The notes below the pieces were generated by a model. The model saw nothing but the letters and a program-made list of their open reading frames with translations. It was not told the origin of the DNA and did not search any database. From Stenomitos frigidus ULC18 (GTDB lineage Bacteria > Cyanobacteriota > Cyanobacteriia > Leptolyngbyales > Leptolyngbyaceae): a stretch of 64,000 nt of DNA. The DNA lies in contig NZ_PVWK01000084.1 in assembly GCF_003003795.1 (NCBI RefSeq), forward strand, positions 168,096 through 232,095, read 5' to 3'. Of this stretch, positions 35,765 to 47,364 are shown one piece after another. The position numbers and the translations under genes were made by a program. Position 1 is the first letter of the stretch; each line of letters begins with the position of its first letter.

Positions 35765-37639
35765 ATGCCAAAGCTAGAGCAGCGGTTTGACTACGTGAAG
35801 ATTGGTCTGGCATCTCCAGAACGGATTCGTCAGTGGGGAGAACGTACCCTACCGAATGGACAGGTGGTTGGTGAAGTAACCAAGCCAGAAACAATCAACT
35901 ACCGGACGCTGAAGCCTGAAATGGACGGGCTTTTCTGCGAACGGATTTTTGGTCCTGCGAAGGATTGGGAATGCCACTGCGGCAAATACAAGCGAGTGCG
36001 CCATCGGGGTATTGTCTGCGAACGCTGTGGTGTAGAGGTAACAGAATCTCGCGTGCGGCGGCATCGCATGGGATATATCAAGCTGGCAGCTCCGGTTGCC
36101 CATGTTTGGTATCTCAAAGGCATTCCCAGCTATATGGCAATCTTGTTAGACATGCCGTTACGGGATGTTGAGCAGATCGTCTACTTCAACGCCTATGTGG
36201 TGTTGACCCCTGGCAATGCGGAAAATCTCACCTACAAGCAACTGCTGACTGAAGATCAGTGGATTGAAATTGAGGACGAACTCTACAGCGAAGACTCGAA
36301 GTTGTCAGGTATTGAGGTTGGTATTGGTGCGGAAGCGTTGCAGCGCCTCTTGCAAGATATCGAGCTTGAAAAAGAAGCGGAGCAACTGCGTGAGGAAATT
36401 GCGACCTCTAAAGGACAAAAGCGAGCCAAGCTGATCAAGCGCCTTCGGGTCATTGACAACTTCATTGCAACCGGCTCCCAACCTGACTGGATGGTGCTGT
36501 CAGTGATTCCTGTGATTCCACCTGATCTTCGCCCCATGGTGCAGTTGGACGGTGGACGGTTTGCGACCTCGGACTTGAATGATTTGTATCGTCGGGTAAT
36601 TAACCGGAACAACCGTTTGGCGCGCTTGCAAGAAATTCTGGCTCCCGAAATCATTGTTCGCAACGAGAAGCGGATGCTTCAGGAAGCAGTGGATGCGTTG
36701 ATCGATAACGGTCGTCGTGGCCGCACGGTGGTTGGCGCGAACAATCGCCCTCTGAAATCGCTCTCCGATATCATTGAAGGGAAGCAGGGACGGTTCCGCC
36801 AAAACCTGTTGGGTAAACGGGTGGACTACTCTGGTCGTTCTGTCATCGTGGTGGGCCCCAAGCTCAAAATTCATCAGTGTGGATTGCCCAGGGAAATGGC
36901 GATCGAGCTCTTCCAGCCCTTTGTGATTCATCGCCTGATTCGTCAAGGCTTGGTCAACAACATCAAAGCCGCGAAGAAGCTGATTCAGCGGAACGATCCC
37001 ACTGTTTGGGATGTGTTGGAAGAGGTTATCGACGGGCATCCCGTGCTACTCAACCGGGCACCCACACTTCACCGTTTGGGGATTCAAGCCTTCGAGCCCA
37101 TTCTGGTTGAAGGACGTGCGATTCAGCTCCATCCGTTAGTTTGCCCAGCCTTCAACGCTGACTTTGACGGCGACCAAATGGCGGTACATGTGCCGCTGTC
37201 GATCGAATCCCAGGCCGAAGCACGCTTGCTGATGTTGGCATCGAATAATATCTTATCGCCAGCAACGGGACGTCCAATCATTACGCCTAGCCAAGACATG
37301 GTCTTGGGCTGCTATTACCTGACGGCAGAAAACCCTGGTGCAGAGACGGGCATCAACCGCTACTTCTCTAGTCTGGATGATGCCATTACAGCGTATGAAC
37401 AAAAGCAGGTGGATCTTCACGCTCATGTCTGGGTGCGCTTTGATGGGGACGTGGAAACGGATGAAGCGGACACTGAAGTGGTAGAAGAGCAGACGTCAGA
37501 AGATGGCGTCGTCACCAGGCTCTACAAGTTCCGTCGCTCACGGCATGATGCTGACGGCAATCTGCTGTCTCAATATATTCAGACAACTCCGGGACGGATC
37601 ATCTACAACAAAGCGATCCAGGATGCTTTGGCGGTTTAA
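35765..37639 (+). CDS. rpoC1: RNA polymerase subunit gamma (N-terminal part of beta-prime)
   Basis: The 624-residue protein carries the catalytic [15 protein letters not shown] and the N-terminal zinc-binding [20 protein letters not shown]. The [16 protein letters not shown] segment is also diagnostic. In cyanobacteria beta-prime is split into rpoC1 and rpoC2, as seen here. AAGGAAAGA lies ten bases before the ATG. Ends 102 bases before rpoC2. Confidence 0.98.
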   Translation: MPKLEQRFDYVKIGLASPERIRQWGERTLPNGQVVGEVTKPETINYRTLKPEMDGLFCERIFGPAKDWECHCGKYKRVRHRGIVCERCGVEVTESRVRRHRMGYIKLAAPVAHVWYLKGIPSYMAILLDMPLRDVEQIVYFNAYVVLTPGNAENLTYKQLLTEDQWIEIEDELYSEDSKLSGIEVGIGAEALQRLLQDIELEKEAEQLREEIATSKGQKRAKLIKRLRVIDNFIATGSQPDWMVLSVIPVIPPDLRPMVQLDGGRFATSDLNDLYRRVINRNNRLARLQEILAPEIIVRNEKRMLQEAVDALIDNGRRGRTVVGANNRPLKSLSDIIEGKQGRFRQNLLGKRVDYSGRSVIVVGPKLKIHQCGLPREMAIELFQPFVIHRLIRQGLVNNIKAAKKLIQRNDPTVWDVLEEVIDGHPVLLNRAPTLHRLGIQAFEPILVEGRAIQLHPLVCPAFNADFDGDQMAVHVPLSIESQAEARLLMLASNNILSPATGRPIITPSQDMVLGCYYLTAENPGAETGINRYFSSLDDAITAYEQKQVDLHAHVWVRFDGDVETDEADTEVVEEQTSEDGVVTRLYKFRRSRHDADGNLLSQYIQTTPGRIIYNKAIQDALAV

Positions 37640-37741
37640 GGCAGTTTTAGATTAGTGATTTTAGAGCGTGGCGTTGGGCAATCATGCCGATCGCGATGCT
37701 CTGAAATCGAACATTCATTCATGGGAGAGGCGGGGTAACTC

Positions 37742-40700
37742 ATGGTAGAGCAAAATAACCAACCAGTTTTTCGTAACCGTGTTGTGGATAAGGGGCAACT
37801 GCGAAAGTTGATTTCCTGGGCATTCACCACGTATGGCTCGGCTCGCACCGCTCAGATGGCGGATCAACTGAAAGATTTGGGCTTTCGCTATGCCACCAGA
37901 GCAGGCGTTTCGATTAGCGTCGATGACCTGCAAATTCCTCCCAGCAAGCGCAAGCTGTTAGAGGCGGCCGAAGAAACCATTCGCGCCACTGAAGAACGCT
38001 ATACGCGGGGTGAAATCACTGAAGTTGAGCGCTTCCAAAAGGTGATTGATACCTGGAACGGTGCCAGTGAAGAGCTGAAAGATGAGGTTGTACGCCACTT
38101 TCGATCGAATAATCCGCTCAACTCAGTCTATATGATGGCGTTCTCCGGCGCACGGGGAAACATCTCTCAGGTGCGTCAGCTGGTTGGGATGCGGGGCCTG
38201 ATGGCCGATCCTCAAGGTGAGATTATTGACTTGCCCATTAAGACGAACTTCCGCGAAGGGCTAACAGTTACTGAGTACATCATCTCATCGTATGGTGCTC
38301 GTAAGGGCTTGGTTGATACCGCCCTGCGGACGGCCGACTCGGGGTACCTTACTCGTCGACTCGTCGACGTTTCTCAAGATGTCATCATCCGCGAGTTGGA
38401 TTGCGGCACCCAGCGCGGCATCCCGGTGCGGAGCATGATGGATGGCGATCGCGTCCTCATCCCGCTGAAAAATCGTCTACTCGGTCGGGTTGCAGCCGAA
38501 CCCATGGTTGATCCTGCGACAGGCGAAGTGATTGTGGAACGCAATCAATCCATTACGGATGAAATGGCTGACCACATCGGTAGAGCGAAGCTGGAGGAAG
38601 TGATTGTTCGTTCGCCGCTGACCTGTGAAGCTACGCGATCGGTCTGTCAACATTGCTATGGCTGGAGTCTGGCCCATGCCCATATGGTTGATATCGGTGA
38701 AGCAGTGGGGATTATTGCCGCGCAGTCGATCGGTGAGCCGGGTACCCAGCTGACGATGCGCACCTTCCATACGGGTGGTGTGTTTACAGGTGAAATGGCG
38801 CGTCAGGAAAAAGCTCAGTTTGATGGCACGCTGAAGTTTCCCAAGAAGCTGAGGATTCGACCCTATCGGACTCGTCACGGTGAAGATGCTTACACCGTTG
38901 AGTCGGTGGAAGCCAGTTCCAAATTGACCTTAGAAGCGAAAGATGGTCGGCAGCAGACGTTTTCAGTACTGCAGGGCGCAACGCTACTGGTCAAAGACGG
39001 CCAGAAAGTTAAAGAAGGACAAATTCTAGCCGAAGTCCCTCTCACCGGACGGGCGCGCAAAACCACTGAGAAAGCGGCTAAGGACGTTGCGTCCGACATG
39101 GCGGGTGAAGTTCAGTTTGCTGATCTCGTGCCGGAAGAGAAAAAAGACCGTCAAGGTAACACGACCCGCATCGCGCAGCGCGGTGGCCTGGTCTGGATTC
39201 GCTCTGGTGAAGTGTATAACCTTCCCCCTGGTGCTGAGCCGATCGTCAAGAACGGCGATCGCATTGATGCCAACGGTGTTATTGCCGAAACCAAACTCGT
39301 TACCGAACATGGCGGCGTGGTGCGGTTACCTGCTGATGCGGATGGCAAGGGCGGACGAGAAGTAGAAATCATCACTGCGTCTGTCTTGCTGGATGAAGCA
39401 AAAGTGCGGGCAGAGAGCTTTCAAGGGCGCGACCATTACCTGATTGAGACTAACTACAATCAGCTCTTCTCGCTCAAAGCGACGCCTGGAACCAAAGTTA
39501 CCAACAATCAGGTCGTTGCAGAACTGATTGACGACCACTATCGCACCCAAACGGGCGGCATCATCAAATACTCTGGTGTTGAAGTTGCCAAACGCGGTAA
39601 GGCAAAGCAAGGCTACGAGGTGGTTAAAGGCGGCACGCTGCTATGGATTCCAGAAGAAGCCCACGAAGTCAACAAAGACATTTCACTCTTGATGGTGGAA
39701 GACGGTCAATACGTCGAAGCGGGCACTGAGGTTGTAAAAGACATTTTCTGCCAGAGCAACGGGGTCGTTGAAGTCACTCAAAAGAATGACATCCTGCGCG
39801 AAATTGTCGTCAAACCAGGCGACCTCCATATGGTGGATAACCTGGATGACATCATCACCAAGGAAAGCATTCTGGTGAACCCTGGTCAAACCGTTATGGC
39901 AGGGTTGACGGTGGATGAGCTGCGTTACGTCGAGTATGTGGAAACGCCTGAAGGCCCAGCCCTACTGCTGCGCCCAGTCACCGAATTTACCGTGCCCGAC
40001 GAGCCCTCAGTGCCCAGTCAGGAGTCGGCGAATGAGGAATCGGGTCGATCGATTCGCTTGCGGGCTGTGCAACGTCTGCCTTACAAAGATGGTGAGCGGG
40101 TCAAATCCGTTGAAGGTCTAGAGTTACTGAAGATTCAGCTTGTGCTGGAGATCGGTCAGGACGCCCCTCAGCTTGCTGCTGACATTGAGCTTGTGCCTGA
40201 CGAAACAGACTCGGAAACGATGCGTTTACAGTTGGTTATCCTAGAATCGCTGGTGATCCGTCGTGATATTGCGGCTGATCCAACCCAGGGCCCGACGAAG
40301 ACTCGTGTGCTCGTGAAAGACGGTGACCAAATTGCACCCGGAGCGGTGGTCGCCCGTACCGAAATTCTGTGTAAAGAAGCGGGTGAAGTACAGGGGATTC
40401 GTGAGGCGGCCGAAGCCATCCGCCGAATTCTGGTGGTACGGCCTGCGGACATGATTACGGTAACGACCAAGGGCAAACCACCGACTGTGAAGGTTGGCGA
40501 TCTGCTCGTTGCAGGGTCTGACCTTGCCCCTGGAGTTGCGTTGCAGGAATCAGGTCAGATTGTCAGCGTTGGGGATGCTGAAGTTACCCTCCGCCACGCC
40601 CGCCCGTATCGGGTGTCGCCCGGCGCCGTCCTTCATATTGATGACGGCGACCTGGTGCAGCGGGGTGACAACCTGGTCATCCTGGTGTTTGAGCGCACGA

Positions 40701-41731
40701 AGACGGGAGACATCATCCAGGGTCTGCCTCGGATTGAAGAACTGCTGGAAGCGCGTAAACCCAAAGAGGCTTGCGTCTTGGCGGCACGACCAGGGACTGC
40801 TCAAGTGGTCTACGGTGACGACGATTCGGTGAAGGTCAAGGTGATTGAAACCGATGGCGTGATTGCTGAGTATCTCATTGGACCCGGACAAAACGTGATT
40901 GTGTCGGATGGTCAGGAGGTTCTGGCAGCTGAGCCGCTTACCGACGGTCCCGCCAACCCTCACGAAATTTTGGAGGTCTTCTTCAAATACCGTCGGGAAA
41001 CCGATGGGGTACATGATGCGGCTCTGGTCAGCTTACAAATGGTGCAGACGTTCCTGGTGAACGAGGTGCAGTCGGTGTATCAGTCTCAAGGGGTTGATAT
41101 TTCGGACAAACACATCGAAGTGGTCGTGCGTCAGATGACCTCTAAAGCACGGGTGGATGACGGTGGTGACACAACCATGCTGCCCGGCGAACTGGTGGAG
41201 CTGTATCAGGTGGAGCAAGTCAACGAAGCGATGGCAATTACAGGCGGCGCACCAGCGGAATATACGCCCGTGCTGCTGGGTATCACCAAAGCCTCGCTAA
41301 ACACCGACAGCTTTATCTCAGCGGCCAGCTTCCAGGAAACCACACGGGTGCTGACTGAAGCGGCGATCGAAGGCAAGTCTGATTGGCTACGGGGCCTGAA
41401 GGAAAACGTGATCATTGGACGCCTGATTCCTGCGGGTACAGGGTTTAATGCCTACGAAGAGCAGAGTAGTCCCGATGTGGATCTCTCCTACGATGGCATT
41501 GGCGTGTTTGATGATGATGCGGATCTGAAGGACGTTGTGCTAGACGATCGCACCGCTCGTTCGTATGGGTTAGACAGTTTTGATGAACGTCCTACCTACA
41601 CCTTCGACAACTTTGGCGTGCCTGCCGTTGATGCCGAGCCGTTCTCACCCATCCTGGAAGACGACGACTTAATCAGCGATGACGTTGATGAGGTCGATGA
41701 CGTGGACGATATCGATGTGGACGATGCATAA
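37742..41731 (+). CDS. rpoC2: RNA polymerase subunit beta-prime (C-terminal part)
   Basis: The 1329-residue subunit contains trigger-loop and bridge-region blocks: [60 protein letters not shown] (trigger loop) and zinc site [15 protein letters not shown]. Between about residues 350 and 970 lies the long cyanobacterial insertion made of repeated sandwich-barrel hybrid motifs. The C-terminus ends in a very acidic tail ([17 protein letters not shown]). AGAGG before the ATG is the likely ribosome site. Confidence 0.98.
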   Translation: MVEQNNQPVFRNRVVDKGQLRKLISWAFTTYGSARTAQMADQLKDLGFRYATRAGVSISVDDLQIPPSKRKLLEAAEETIRATEERYTRGEITEVERFQKVIDTWNGASEELKDEVVRHFRSNNPLNSVYMMAFSGARGNISQVRQLVGMRGLMADPQGEIIDLPIKTNFREGLTVTEYIISSYGARKGLVDTALRTADSGYLTRRLVDVSQDVIIRELDCGTQRGIPVRSMMDGDRVLIPLKNRLLGRVAAEPMVDPATGEVIVERNQSITDEMADHIGRAKLEEVIVRSPLTCEATRSVCQHCYGWSLAHAHMVDIGEAVGIIAAQSIGEPGTQLTMRTFHTGGVFTGEMARQEKAQFDGTLKFPKKLRIRPYRTRHGEDAYTVESVEASSKLTLEAKDGRQQTFSVLQGATLLVKDGQKVKEGQILAEVPLTGRARKTTEKAAKDVASDMAGEVQFADLVPEEKKDRQGNTTRIAQRGGLVWIRSGEVYNLPPGAEPIVKNGDRIDANGVIAETKLVTEHGGVVRLPADADGKGGREVEIITASVLLDEAKVRAESFQGRDHYLIETNYNQLFSLKATPGTKVTNNQVVAELIDDHYRTQTGGIIKYSGVEVAKRGKAKQGYEVVKGGTLLWIPEEAHEVNKDISLLMVEDGQYVEAGTEVVKDIFCQSNGVVEVTQKNDILREIVVKPGDLHMVDNLDDIITKESILVNPGQTVMAGLTVDELRYVEYVETPEGPALLLRPVTEFTVPDEPSVPSQESANEESGRSIRLRAVQRLPYKDGERVKSVEGLELLKIQLVLEIGQDAPQLAADIELVPDETDSETMRLQLVILESLVIRRDIAADPTQGPTKTRVLVKDGDQIAPGAVVARTEILCKEAGEVQGIREAAEAIRRILVVRPADMITVTTKGKPPTVKVGDLLVAGSDLAPGVALQESGQIVSVGDAEVTLRHARPYRVSPGAVLHIDDGDLVQRGDNLVILVFERTKTGDIIQGLPRIEELLEARKPKEACVLAARPGTAQVVYGDDDSVKVKVIETDGVIAEYLIGPGQNVIVSDGQEVLAAEPLTDGPANPHEILEVFFKYRRETDGVHDAALVSLQMVQTFLVNEVQSVYQSQGVDISDKHIEVVVRQMTSKARVDDGGDTTMLPGELVELYQVEQVNEAMAITGGAPAEYTPVLLGITKASLNTDSFISAASFQETTRVLTEAAIEGKSDWLRGLKENVIIGRLIPAGTGFNAYEEQSSPDVDLSYDGIGVFDDDADLKDVVLDDRTARSYGLDSFDERPTYTFDNFGVPAVDAEPFSPILEDDDLISDDVDEVDDVDDIDVDDA

Positions 41732-41760
41732 CGCTTGGGTGTAAACACACTCAAGCTGTG

Positions 41761-41788
41761 ACAAAGGCGCGGGTAACCGCGCCTTTGT
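41761..41788 (+). terminator. perfect 12-bp hairpin after rpoC2
   Basis: ACAAAGGCGCGG (41761-41772), GTAA tetraloop, CCGCGCCTTTGT (41777-41788). It starts 29 bases after the stop codon of rpoC2. No T tract, as is common in cyanobacterial terminators. Confidence 0.75.
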
Positions 41789-41848
41789 GGCGTTTAAACT
41801 GGTAAACGGCGCATCGATTTAACAAGGGAAAGAAGCGGGGTCCGGCGT

Positions 41849-42901
41849 ATGATGAGTCCTGGAGATCGGGTGGCCATACTGCTGCATGATGGCGTTCTGG
41901 GTGCACAAGGCAAAACGGGGCTGGCAATGTTGCGCTATAGCGATGCAGCGATCGTGGCGGTGATCGATCGCGCCACGGCTGGTCAGCCGCTCCCTGAGCT
42001 AACCAACATTCCGCGACAAGTCCCGATTGTTGACTCGGTGGCAGCGGCACTTCTCTATAAACCGACGGTGCTGGTGATTGGTATTGCGCTGCTAGGCGGC
42101 ATTTTACCCGCCGATTGGCAGGATGATGTGCAGCAGGCGATCGCGTCTGGGCTGTCGATCGTCAACGGTCTGCATACGCCCTTAAACCGTGATCCGGCAC
42201 TTCAAGCCTTACTCAAACCGGGACAGTGGATCTGGGACGTGCGGCAAGAGCCACCGGGTTTGACGGTTGGCACGGGACAGGCACGGCAACTCTCCTGTCT
42301 GCGGGTGCTCACAGTCGGTACCGATATGAGCGTTGGCAAGATGTCAACCAGCCTGGAACTGCACCGTGCGTCCCTCAAACGTGGCTTGAGATCGGCGTTT
42401 CTGGCATCCGGTCAGGCGGGGATGATGATTGCGGGGCCTGGCATCCCGCTGGATGCGATCAGGGTAGATTTTGCAGCCGGAGCGGTGGAACAGCTTGTTT
42501 TGCAGGCGAGTGGCGATCGCGATATTTTGCACCTTGAAGGACAGGGTTCTCTATTGCATCCGGCATCGACGGCAACGTTGCCCTTGATGCGGGGTAGCCA
42601 ACCAACCCATCTGGTGCTGGTGCATCGAGCGGGGCAGACCCACAGCCGCAATGCTCCCGCTTTTAAAATTCCACCGTTGCCGGATGTGGTGCAGCTCTAT
42701 GAAGCGGTAGTAGCAGCAGCGGGAGCATTTACACCTGCACGGGTGGCTGCGATCGCACTGAACACGGCCCATTTAGACGAGCATGAGGCTCGACAGGCGA
42801 TCGACCAGGTACAGCAGGATACACATCTGCCCTGTACTGATCCAGTGCGGTTAGGCGCGCAGCCGTTGTTAGATGCCATCGTAGACCAGCGTCAAGTGTG
42901 A
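41849..42901 (+). CDS. DUF1611 family P-loop protein
   Basis: The 350-residue protein has an N-terminal Rossmann-like half (VAILLHDGVLGAQGKTG ... VIDRATAGQPL) and a C-terminal P-loop half with VGTDMSVGKMSTSLELH. DUF1611 members are annotated as NAD-dependent epimerase or as N-acetyltransferase DgcN of D-glutamate metabolism; a function is shown only for a few. The pattern HLEGQGSLLHPAST and LVHRAGQTH is characteristic. The ATG at 41849 or the one directly after it may start. No related gene is adjacent; the position behind rpoC2 seems incidental. Confidence 0.85.
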   Translation: MMSPGDRVAILLHDGVLGAQGKTGLAMLRYSDAAIVAVIDRATAGQPLPELTNIPRQVPIVDSVAAALLYKPTVLVIGIALLGGILPADWQDDVQQAIASGLSIVNGLHTPLNRDPALQALLKPGQWIWDVRQEPPGLTVGTGQARQLSCLRVLTVGTDMSVGKMSTSLELHRASLKRGLRSAFLASGQAGMMIAGPGIPLDAIRVDFAAGAVEQLVLQASGDRDILHLEGQGSLLHPASTATLPLMRGSQPTHLVLVHRAGQTHSRNAPAFKIPPLPDVVQLYEAVVAAAGAFTPARVAAIALNTAHLDEHEARQAIDQVQQDTHLPCTDPVRLGAQPLLDAIVDQRQV

Positions 42902-42946
42902 GGGCAATCGTGCGTCAAAGAACATCGTTGGACGATTTGACCTCAA

Positions 42947-43018
42947 AGCAGGTCATTGGATTCGAACCAACGATATTCACCTTGTAATGATGATGTTCTG
43001 CCACTGAACGATACCCAC
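42947..43018 (-). tRNA. degenerate tRNA, tRNA-Gly-like body with UAC anticodon (probable pseudo-tRNA)
   Basis: A 72-base cloverleaf can be drawn on the minus strand. The D arm is GTTC-AGTGGCA-GAAC, the anticodon arm TCATC-ATTACAA-GGTGA (fully paired) and the variable loop ATATC. The T arm is GTTGG-TTCGAAT-CCAAT. The acceptor GTGGGTA/GACCTGC has two wobble pairs and one A-G mismatch, and the discriminator is U. The acceptor, D arm and U73 resemble tRNA-Gly; changing UCC to UAC would give this anticodon, which reads valine codons. No CCA is encoded. I regard it as a decaying copy. Confidence 0.5.
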
Positions 43019-43149
43019 AGGAGAAGGGAGGAGTGATGAAAGGCAGGGCTGCGAAATACTTTGGCGTACGTTTCACAGAGCGATGATCGATCGCGCTTGG
43101 CTCTACGAAGGGCATTGCGATCGCAATCCTCCACCCCTCATCCCTCCCT

Positions 43150-43191
43150 TTTTGGACTCTTGCTGTGACTTTTTAGACTCTTGCTGTGACT
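43150..43191. repeat. 21-bp tandem duplication spanning the sodA stop codon
   Basis: Units 43150-43170 and 43171-43191 differ by a single base (G54/A75 in the last two digits). The sodA stop codon TAA lies in the second unit; the first unit has CAA at the same place. The duplication keeps frame (seven codons). Confidence 0.85.
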
Positions 43192-43919
43192 GCCAGCTTG
43201 TACCGATCGCCCACCGCTTTCCAGTTGACGACATTCCACCAGGCTTGCAGGTAGTCAGCGCGACGGTTTTGGTAGAGCAGATAGTAAGCGTGTTCCCAAA
43301 CGTCGTTGCCCAGAATGGGATAGAGTCCATCTGTCAAGGGATTGTCTTGATTGGTGGTGCTGGTGATTTGGAGCTTGCCCTCTTTGGTGCGTACAAGCCA
43401 CGCCCAGCCGCTACCGAAACGCTTGGTGCCAGCTTCGTTGAACTGCTTCTGGAACTCAGCGAAACTGCCAAAGTTTTTTTGAATGGCTGTTGCGAGTTCA
43501 CCCGTGGGTTCGCCGCCTGCTTTGGGACCCATGATTGACCAAAACATGGTGTGGTTGACGTGTCCACCACCATTGTTGCGGATGCTGGTACGCACATCTT
43601 CGGGCACGCGATTGAGATTACGAAGGAGGTCTTCAGCGGTTTTGCCCTGAAGTTGGGGATATCTCTCGACCGCCGCATTCAAGCCTTTGACGTAAGCAGC
43701 GTGATGCTTATCGTGGTGGAACTGCATCGTTCGTTCATCAATATGCGGTTCCAAAGCGTTGTACGCATAGGGAAGCGGCGGCAACGTAAAAGCGGCTTGA
43801 GCGGCTGGCTTTTCAGGAGACTCGGCTGCCCAGGTGAAACCGGGGGCATAGATACCTGCAGCGATCGCCCCTGTACCTGCGCCTAGCAAGCTCAAAAAGT
43901 GACGACGATTCAATGTCAT
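43173..43919 (-). CDS. sodA: exported manganese superoxide dismutase
   Basis: Removes superoxide. A twin-arginine-like signal ([19 protein letters not shown], ending around FTWAAES) precedes the Fe/Mn-SOD domain (about 45-245). Metal ligands: His in [13 protein letters not shown], His in HVNHTMFW, Asp and His in [10 protein letters not shown]. The [11 protein letters not shown] and GSGWAWLV segments fit Mn rather than Fe. Export suggests a periplasmic or lumenal site. The reading frame ends inside a 21-bp duplication, so its last residues may have changed recently. Confidence 0.95.
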   Translation of the reverse strand: MTLNRRHFLSLLGAGTGAIAAGIYAPGFTWAAESPEKPAAQAAFTLPPLPYAYNALEPHIDERTMQFHHDKHHAAYVKGLNAAVERYPQLQGKTAEDLLRNLNRVPEDVRTSIRNNGGGHVNHTMFWSIMGPKAGGEPTGELATAIQKNFGSFAEFQKQFNEAGTKRFGSGWAWLVRTKEGKLQITSTTNQDNPLTDGLYPILGNDVWEHAYYLLYQNRRADYLQAWWNVVNWKAVGDRYKLAVTARV

Positions 43920-44041
43920 GGCGGTAAATCCTCATACTCTGAAACACTGTATTGCAATGATTGCAGCGCACAAGGATTATGTCATGACTACAGCGATACA
44001 GGTTTGAGGGCTGATACGTCGGTTGGATGTGGCGGATACGC

Positions 44042-47000
44042 TTAGCGTACTGGGTGATCCGGGTCAGGCATTAACGAGCTTCCTGTCGCGGCAGAGTAGG
44101 TTGCAGCGGTATGTCCGTTGCCATTTGCGGCAGCAGTGTCGGCATGGCGGCGTTTGCTGGCACCATGCAGAAGGCGGCCAAAGACGAATGTCTGGAACCA
44201 ATCGATGTAGGTGAAGATGACGGGCACAACGACCAACGTCAGCAGCGTGGACGTCAGCAGGCCCCCAATGACCGCGATCGCCATCGGGCTTCGCACTTCT
44301 GAGCCAGCTCCAATACCCAGGGCGATCGGCAACATCCCGGCAATCATGGCGATCGTCGTCATCAAAATGGGACGCAAACGAGCAACGCCGGAATCCAGGA
44401 CGGCACTGAATAACGGTTTGCCCTCGCGCTGATTAATCAGCGCATAATCGACCAGCAGAATGGAGTTTTTCGTTACCAGACCCAGCAGCAGCACAATCCC
44501 AATCAGGGCGTATAGACCCAGTTCCTTTTGGGTAATCAGCAGCCCCATCAGCGCACCACCGAGCGAAAACGGCAGCGCTGCCATGATGGTCATCGGGTGC
44601 AGGAAATCGCCAAAGAGCAGCACCAGTACCGCGTAGATAAACAGCACGGCTGCTCCCAGAGCCGTACCTACATTCGTAAAGAGTTCGTTCATGATTTTGG
44701 CGTTGCCAAACTTCTCTTGCTTTACGTTGGGTGGCAAATTTTTCAGGGCAGGCAGGTTGTTTACTTTTTCTAGAGCATTGCCCAATGACGCACCTTGCAG
44801 ATTGGCCTCGATCGAGATTTTGCGCGATCGGTTGTAGCGATTAACCTGTGAAGGCCCATTGCCAAAGCCGACCTCTGCCACACTCTGGAGTGGAATGAGC
44901 GCCCCGCTTTGATTCTGGACTTGCAGGTTGCGAATAGTGTCGATGTTATTGCGCTCTTGAGGGTCAAGCTGCACACGAATCGGAATCTGGCGATCGGGTA
45001 AGTCGAACTTTGCCAAGTTCGCGTCAAAATCACCTAGCGTTGCCAGATTTGCGGTACGGGCGATCGCCTGAACGGTCACACCCTGATCGGCTGCTTGCTG
45101 TGGTTTAGGACGGATCAAAATCTCTGGTTTCACAAGACTGGCACTGGAAGACACCTCCACTAAGCCAGGCACCTGACGCATCTGTTTTTCCAGGCTCTCG
45201 GCAACGCGAGTCAGCGCCTCAGCATCTTCACTTTTGAGGACGATCGACAGCTCTTTGGAGCCACCAAAGCCGTTGCCCTGAAAGCTGAGGCGAACGCCTG
45301 GAATCTGACGAAATAATGGGCGTATCTCATTTTCAAACTGGGTACGGGAAATGTTGCGCCCTTCTCCTTTCGGTTTCAGTTTTACGTAAAGGGTGGCTTT
45401 GTTGACATGCTCATCGGTCTGAATGCCAGTCACATTCGGATTTTTGAGTAGCAGGGTCGTGAGTTGTTGCGTGGTGCGATCGGTGGTTTCCATTGTCGAG
45501 CCGGGCGGCAATTCCATGTTGACGATCGACAGCCCCGCGTCATCACTGCCAAACAGCCCCACTGGAATGTGTGGCACCAGCATGACGCTGCCGACTAAAA
45601 ACACCAGCGATGCCACCAGAGTTACGACCCGATGTTTCAGTGCCCAAGTCAGCACTCGGCGGTACTGATACGACAAGTGATCTTTTTTGAGGTTGTCAGC
45701 GTGATGGGGTTTGTCTTTCAGAATGTAGGCTGCCATCAGCGGCGTAATCATCCGCGCGACAAGCAACGAGAACAGTACAGATGCCGCTACCGTGACCCCA
45801 AACGGACGGAAATATTGACCACTGACGCCTGTCATGAGTGACACTGGGGCAAACACAGCGACAATACTCATCGTGGTAGCAACAACCGCCAGCCCAATTT
45901 CATCCGACGCATCGATCGCAGCCTGGAAGGGCGATTTACCCATCTGCTGGTGCCGTTCGATGTTTTCGATTTCCACGATCGCGTCATCCACCAGAATCCC
46001 GACGACCAACGCCATCGCCAGCAGGGTCATGAAGTTGAGCGTATAGCCCAACACCAGCAGCACGATAAAGGTGGGAATGAGCGACAGCGGTAACGCCACT
46101 GCCGTAATCAGCGTGGCTCGCCAGTCGCGCAAAAAGATCCAAATCGTCACAACCGCCAGCAGTGCGCCCAGCAAGACGGCTTCCACAGAAGCCAGATACG
46201 ACTCTCGCGTATAGTCCGCACGAACGTTATTGACAAGCTCTAGTTTGATGTCGGACGGTAAGGTCTTTTGCAGTTCCTTAACGGCTGCCTGCACGCCTTC
46301 TTCGACCGTCACCAGCACGGTTCCCGTACTGCGAAGCACTGAAAAGACGACAGCAGGTTGGTTGTTAAGACGAGCAATGCGACGGATATCGCCCGCGGCA
46401 TCAGTCACTGTGCCCAGACTAGCCAGCGGGACAAAGCCACCTTTGGGTAAAGGGATTTGATACGTCCGTAACGCTTCCACCGTCGGGGCACTGCCCAGTG
46501 TGCGAATGGTTTGTTCGGTACCACCCACCTCACCCCGACCACCCGGCTGGTTGAGGTTGAACGCCCGTACTTGATCATTCACCTGGGTCGCCGTAATGCC
46601 CAAGGCTTGCAGTCGATCGGGATTCAGGTCAACGCGAATTTCGCGATCCAGCCCCCCAATGCGATTGACCTGCGAGACGCCTGCTACTGCCAGGAGTGCA
46701 CGACTGATGTCTTGATCAACCAGATTGCTCAACTCTCCCACTGATCGCTGGGTAGACGAAACCGCATAGGTGATGACGGGGCCACCGCTAGCAAAGTCTA
46801 CCCGTTTGATGATCGGCTCGTTGATGTCCTGTGGCAGGTTTTGACGAATTTGAGCAACGGCATTACGGACATCATTGGTCGCACGATCGCTGTTGGTACC
46901 CAGAACAAAGTTCACCTGCGTGATGGAAGAGCCATCCGTGACAGTGGAAATAATTTCATCAATATTGCCCAGTCCTGCCGCTGCATCTTCAATGCGCTTG

Positions 47001-47191
47001 GTGACCTGAGTTTCCAGTTCCGCCGGATCAGCACCCGGTTGCGTCACCGTTACCGTTACCGCTGGGATGTCAATGTTGGGATTCTCATCAATCCCCAGCA
47101 TCGGGAAGGCAACCAGCCCTGCTAATGTCAATACCAGGAACAGGACGATCGTCGGCACCGGATTGCGAATCGACCAGGCGGAGATGTTCAT
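44042..47191 (-). CDS. RND-family efflux pump, inner membrane subunit (AcrB/MexF-like)
   Basis: The 1049-residue HAE1-type transporter starts MNISAWSIRNPVPTIVLFLV, with the usual twelve membrane spans and two large periplasmic loops. Proton-relay residues are visible in ALVVGILVDDAIVEIENIER (two Asp), and GLVTKNSILLVDYAL holds the Lys of the second relay half. It lies 173 bases behind its adaptor gene; both form an operon transcribed leftward. The outer-membrane TolC-like partner is not in the window. Substrate unknown. Confidence 0.95.
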   Translation of the reverse strand: MNISAWSIRNPVPTIVLFLVLTLAGLVAFPMLGIDENPNIDIPAVTVTVTQPGADPAELETQVTKRIEDAAAGLGNIDEIISTVTDGSSITQVNFVLGTNSDRATNDVRNAVAQIRQNLPQDINEPIIKRVDFASGGPVITYAVSSTQRSVGELSNLVDQDISRALLAVAGVSQVNRIGGLDREIRVDLNPDRLQALGITATQVNDQVRAFNLNQPGGRGEVGGTEQTIRTLGSAPTVEALRTYQIPLPKGGFVPLASLGTVTDAAGDIRRIARLNNQPAVVFSVLRSTGTVLVTVEEGVQAAVKELQKTLPSDIKLELVNNVRADYTRESYLASVEAVLLGALLAVVTIWIFLRDWRATLITAVALPLSLIPTFIVLLVLGYTLNFMTLLAMALVVGILVDDAIVEIENIERHQQMGKSPFQAAIDASDEIGLAVVATTMSIVAVFAPVSLMTGVSGQYFRPFGVTVAASVLFSLLVARMITPLMAAYILKDKPHHADNLKKDHLSYQYRRVLTWALKHRVVTLVASLVFLVGSVMLVPHIPVGLFGSDDAGLSIVNMELPPGSTMETTDRTTQQLTTLLLKNPNVTGIQTDEHVNKATLYVKLKPKGEGRNISRTQFENEIRPLFRQIPGVRLSFQGNGFGGSKELSIVLKSEDAEALTRVAESLEKQMRQVPGLVEVSSSASLVKPEILIRPKPQQAADQGVTVQAIARTANLATLGDFDANLAKFDLPDRQIPIRVQLDPQERNNIDTIRNLQVQNQSGALIPLQSVAEVGFGNGPSQVNRYNRSRKISIEANLQGASLGNALEKVNNLPALKNLPPNVKQEKFGNAKIMNELFTNVGTALGAAVLFIYAVLVLLFGDFLHPMTIMAALPFSLGGALMGLLITQKELGLYALIGIVLLLGLVTKNSILLVDYALINQREGKPLFSAVLDSGVARLRPILMTTIAMIAGMLPIALGIGAGSEVRSPMAIAVIGGLLTSTLLTLVVVPVIFTYIDWFQTFVFGRLLHGASKRRHADTAAANGNGHTAATYSAATGSSLMPDPDHPVR

Positions 47192-47364
47192 AGAGGCTTG
47201 GTTGGTGAGTGATGAGTAAGCGTTGATGGTTGGCTATCAGCAGACAGCTATTCAGCTATCAGGGTCGTGCTAGCAGTGTGTGGTCAGTCCTTAAATCAAC
47301 TAACGACTTTGCAGTGGTGATCATCGACTACCAGTTTGGTGCTGACCGCTGATAGCTTTTCCCA

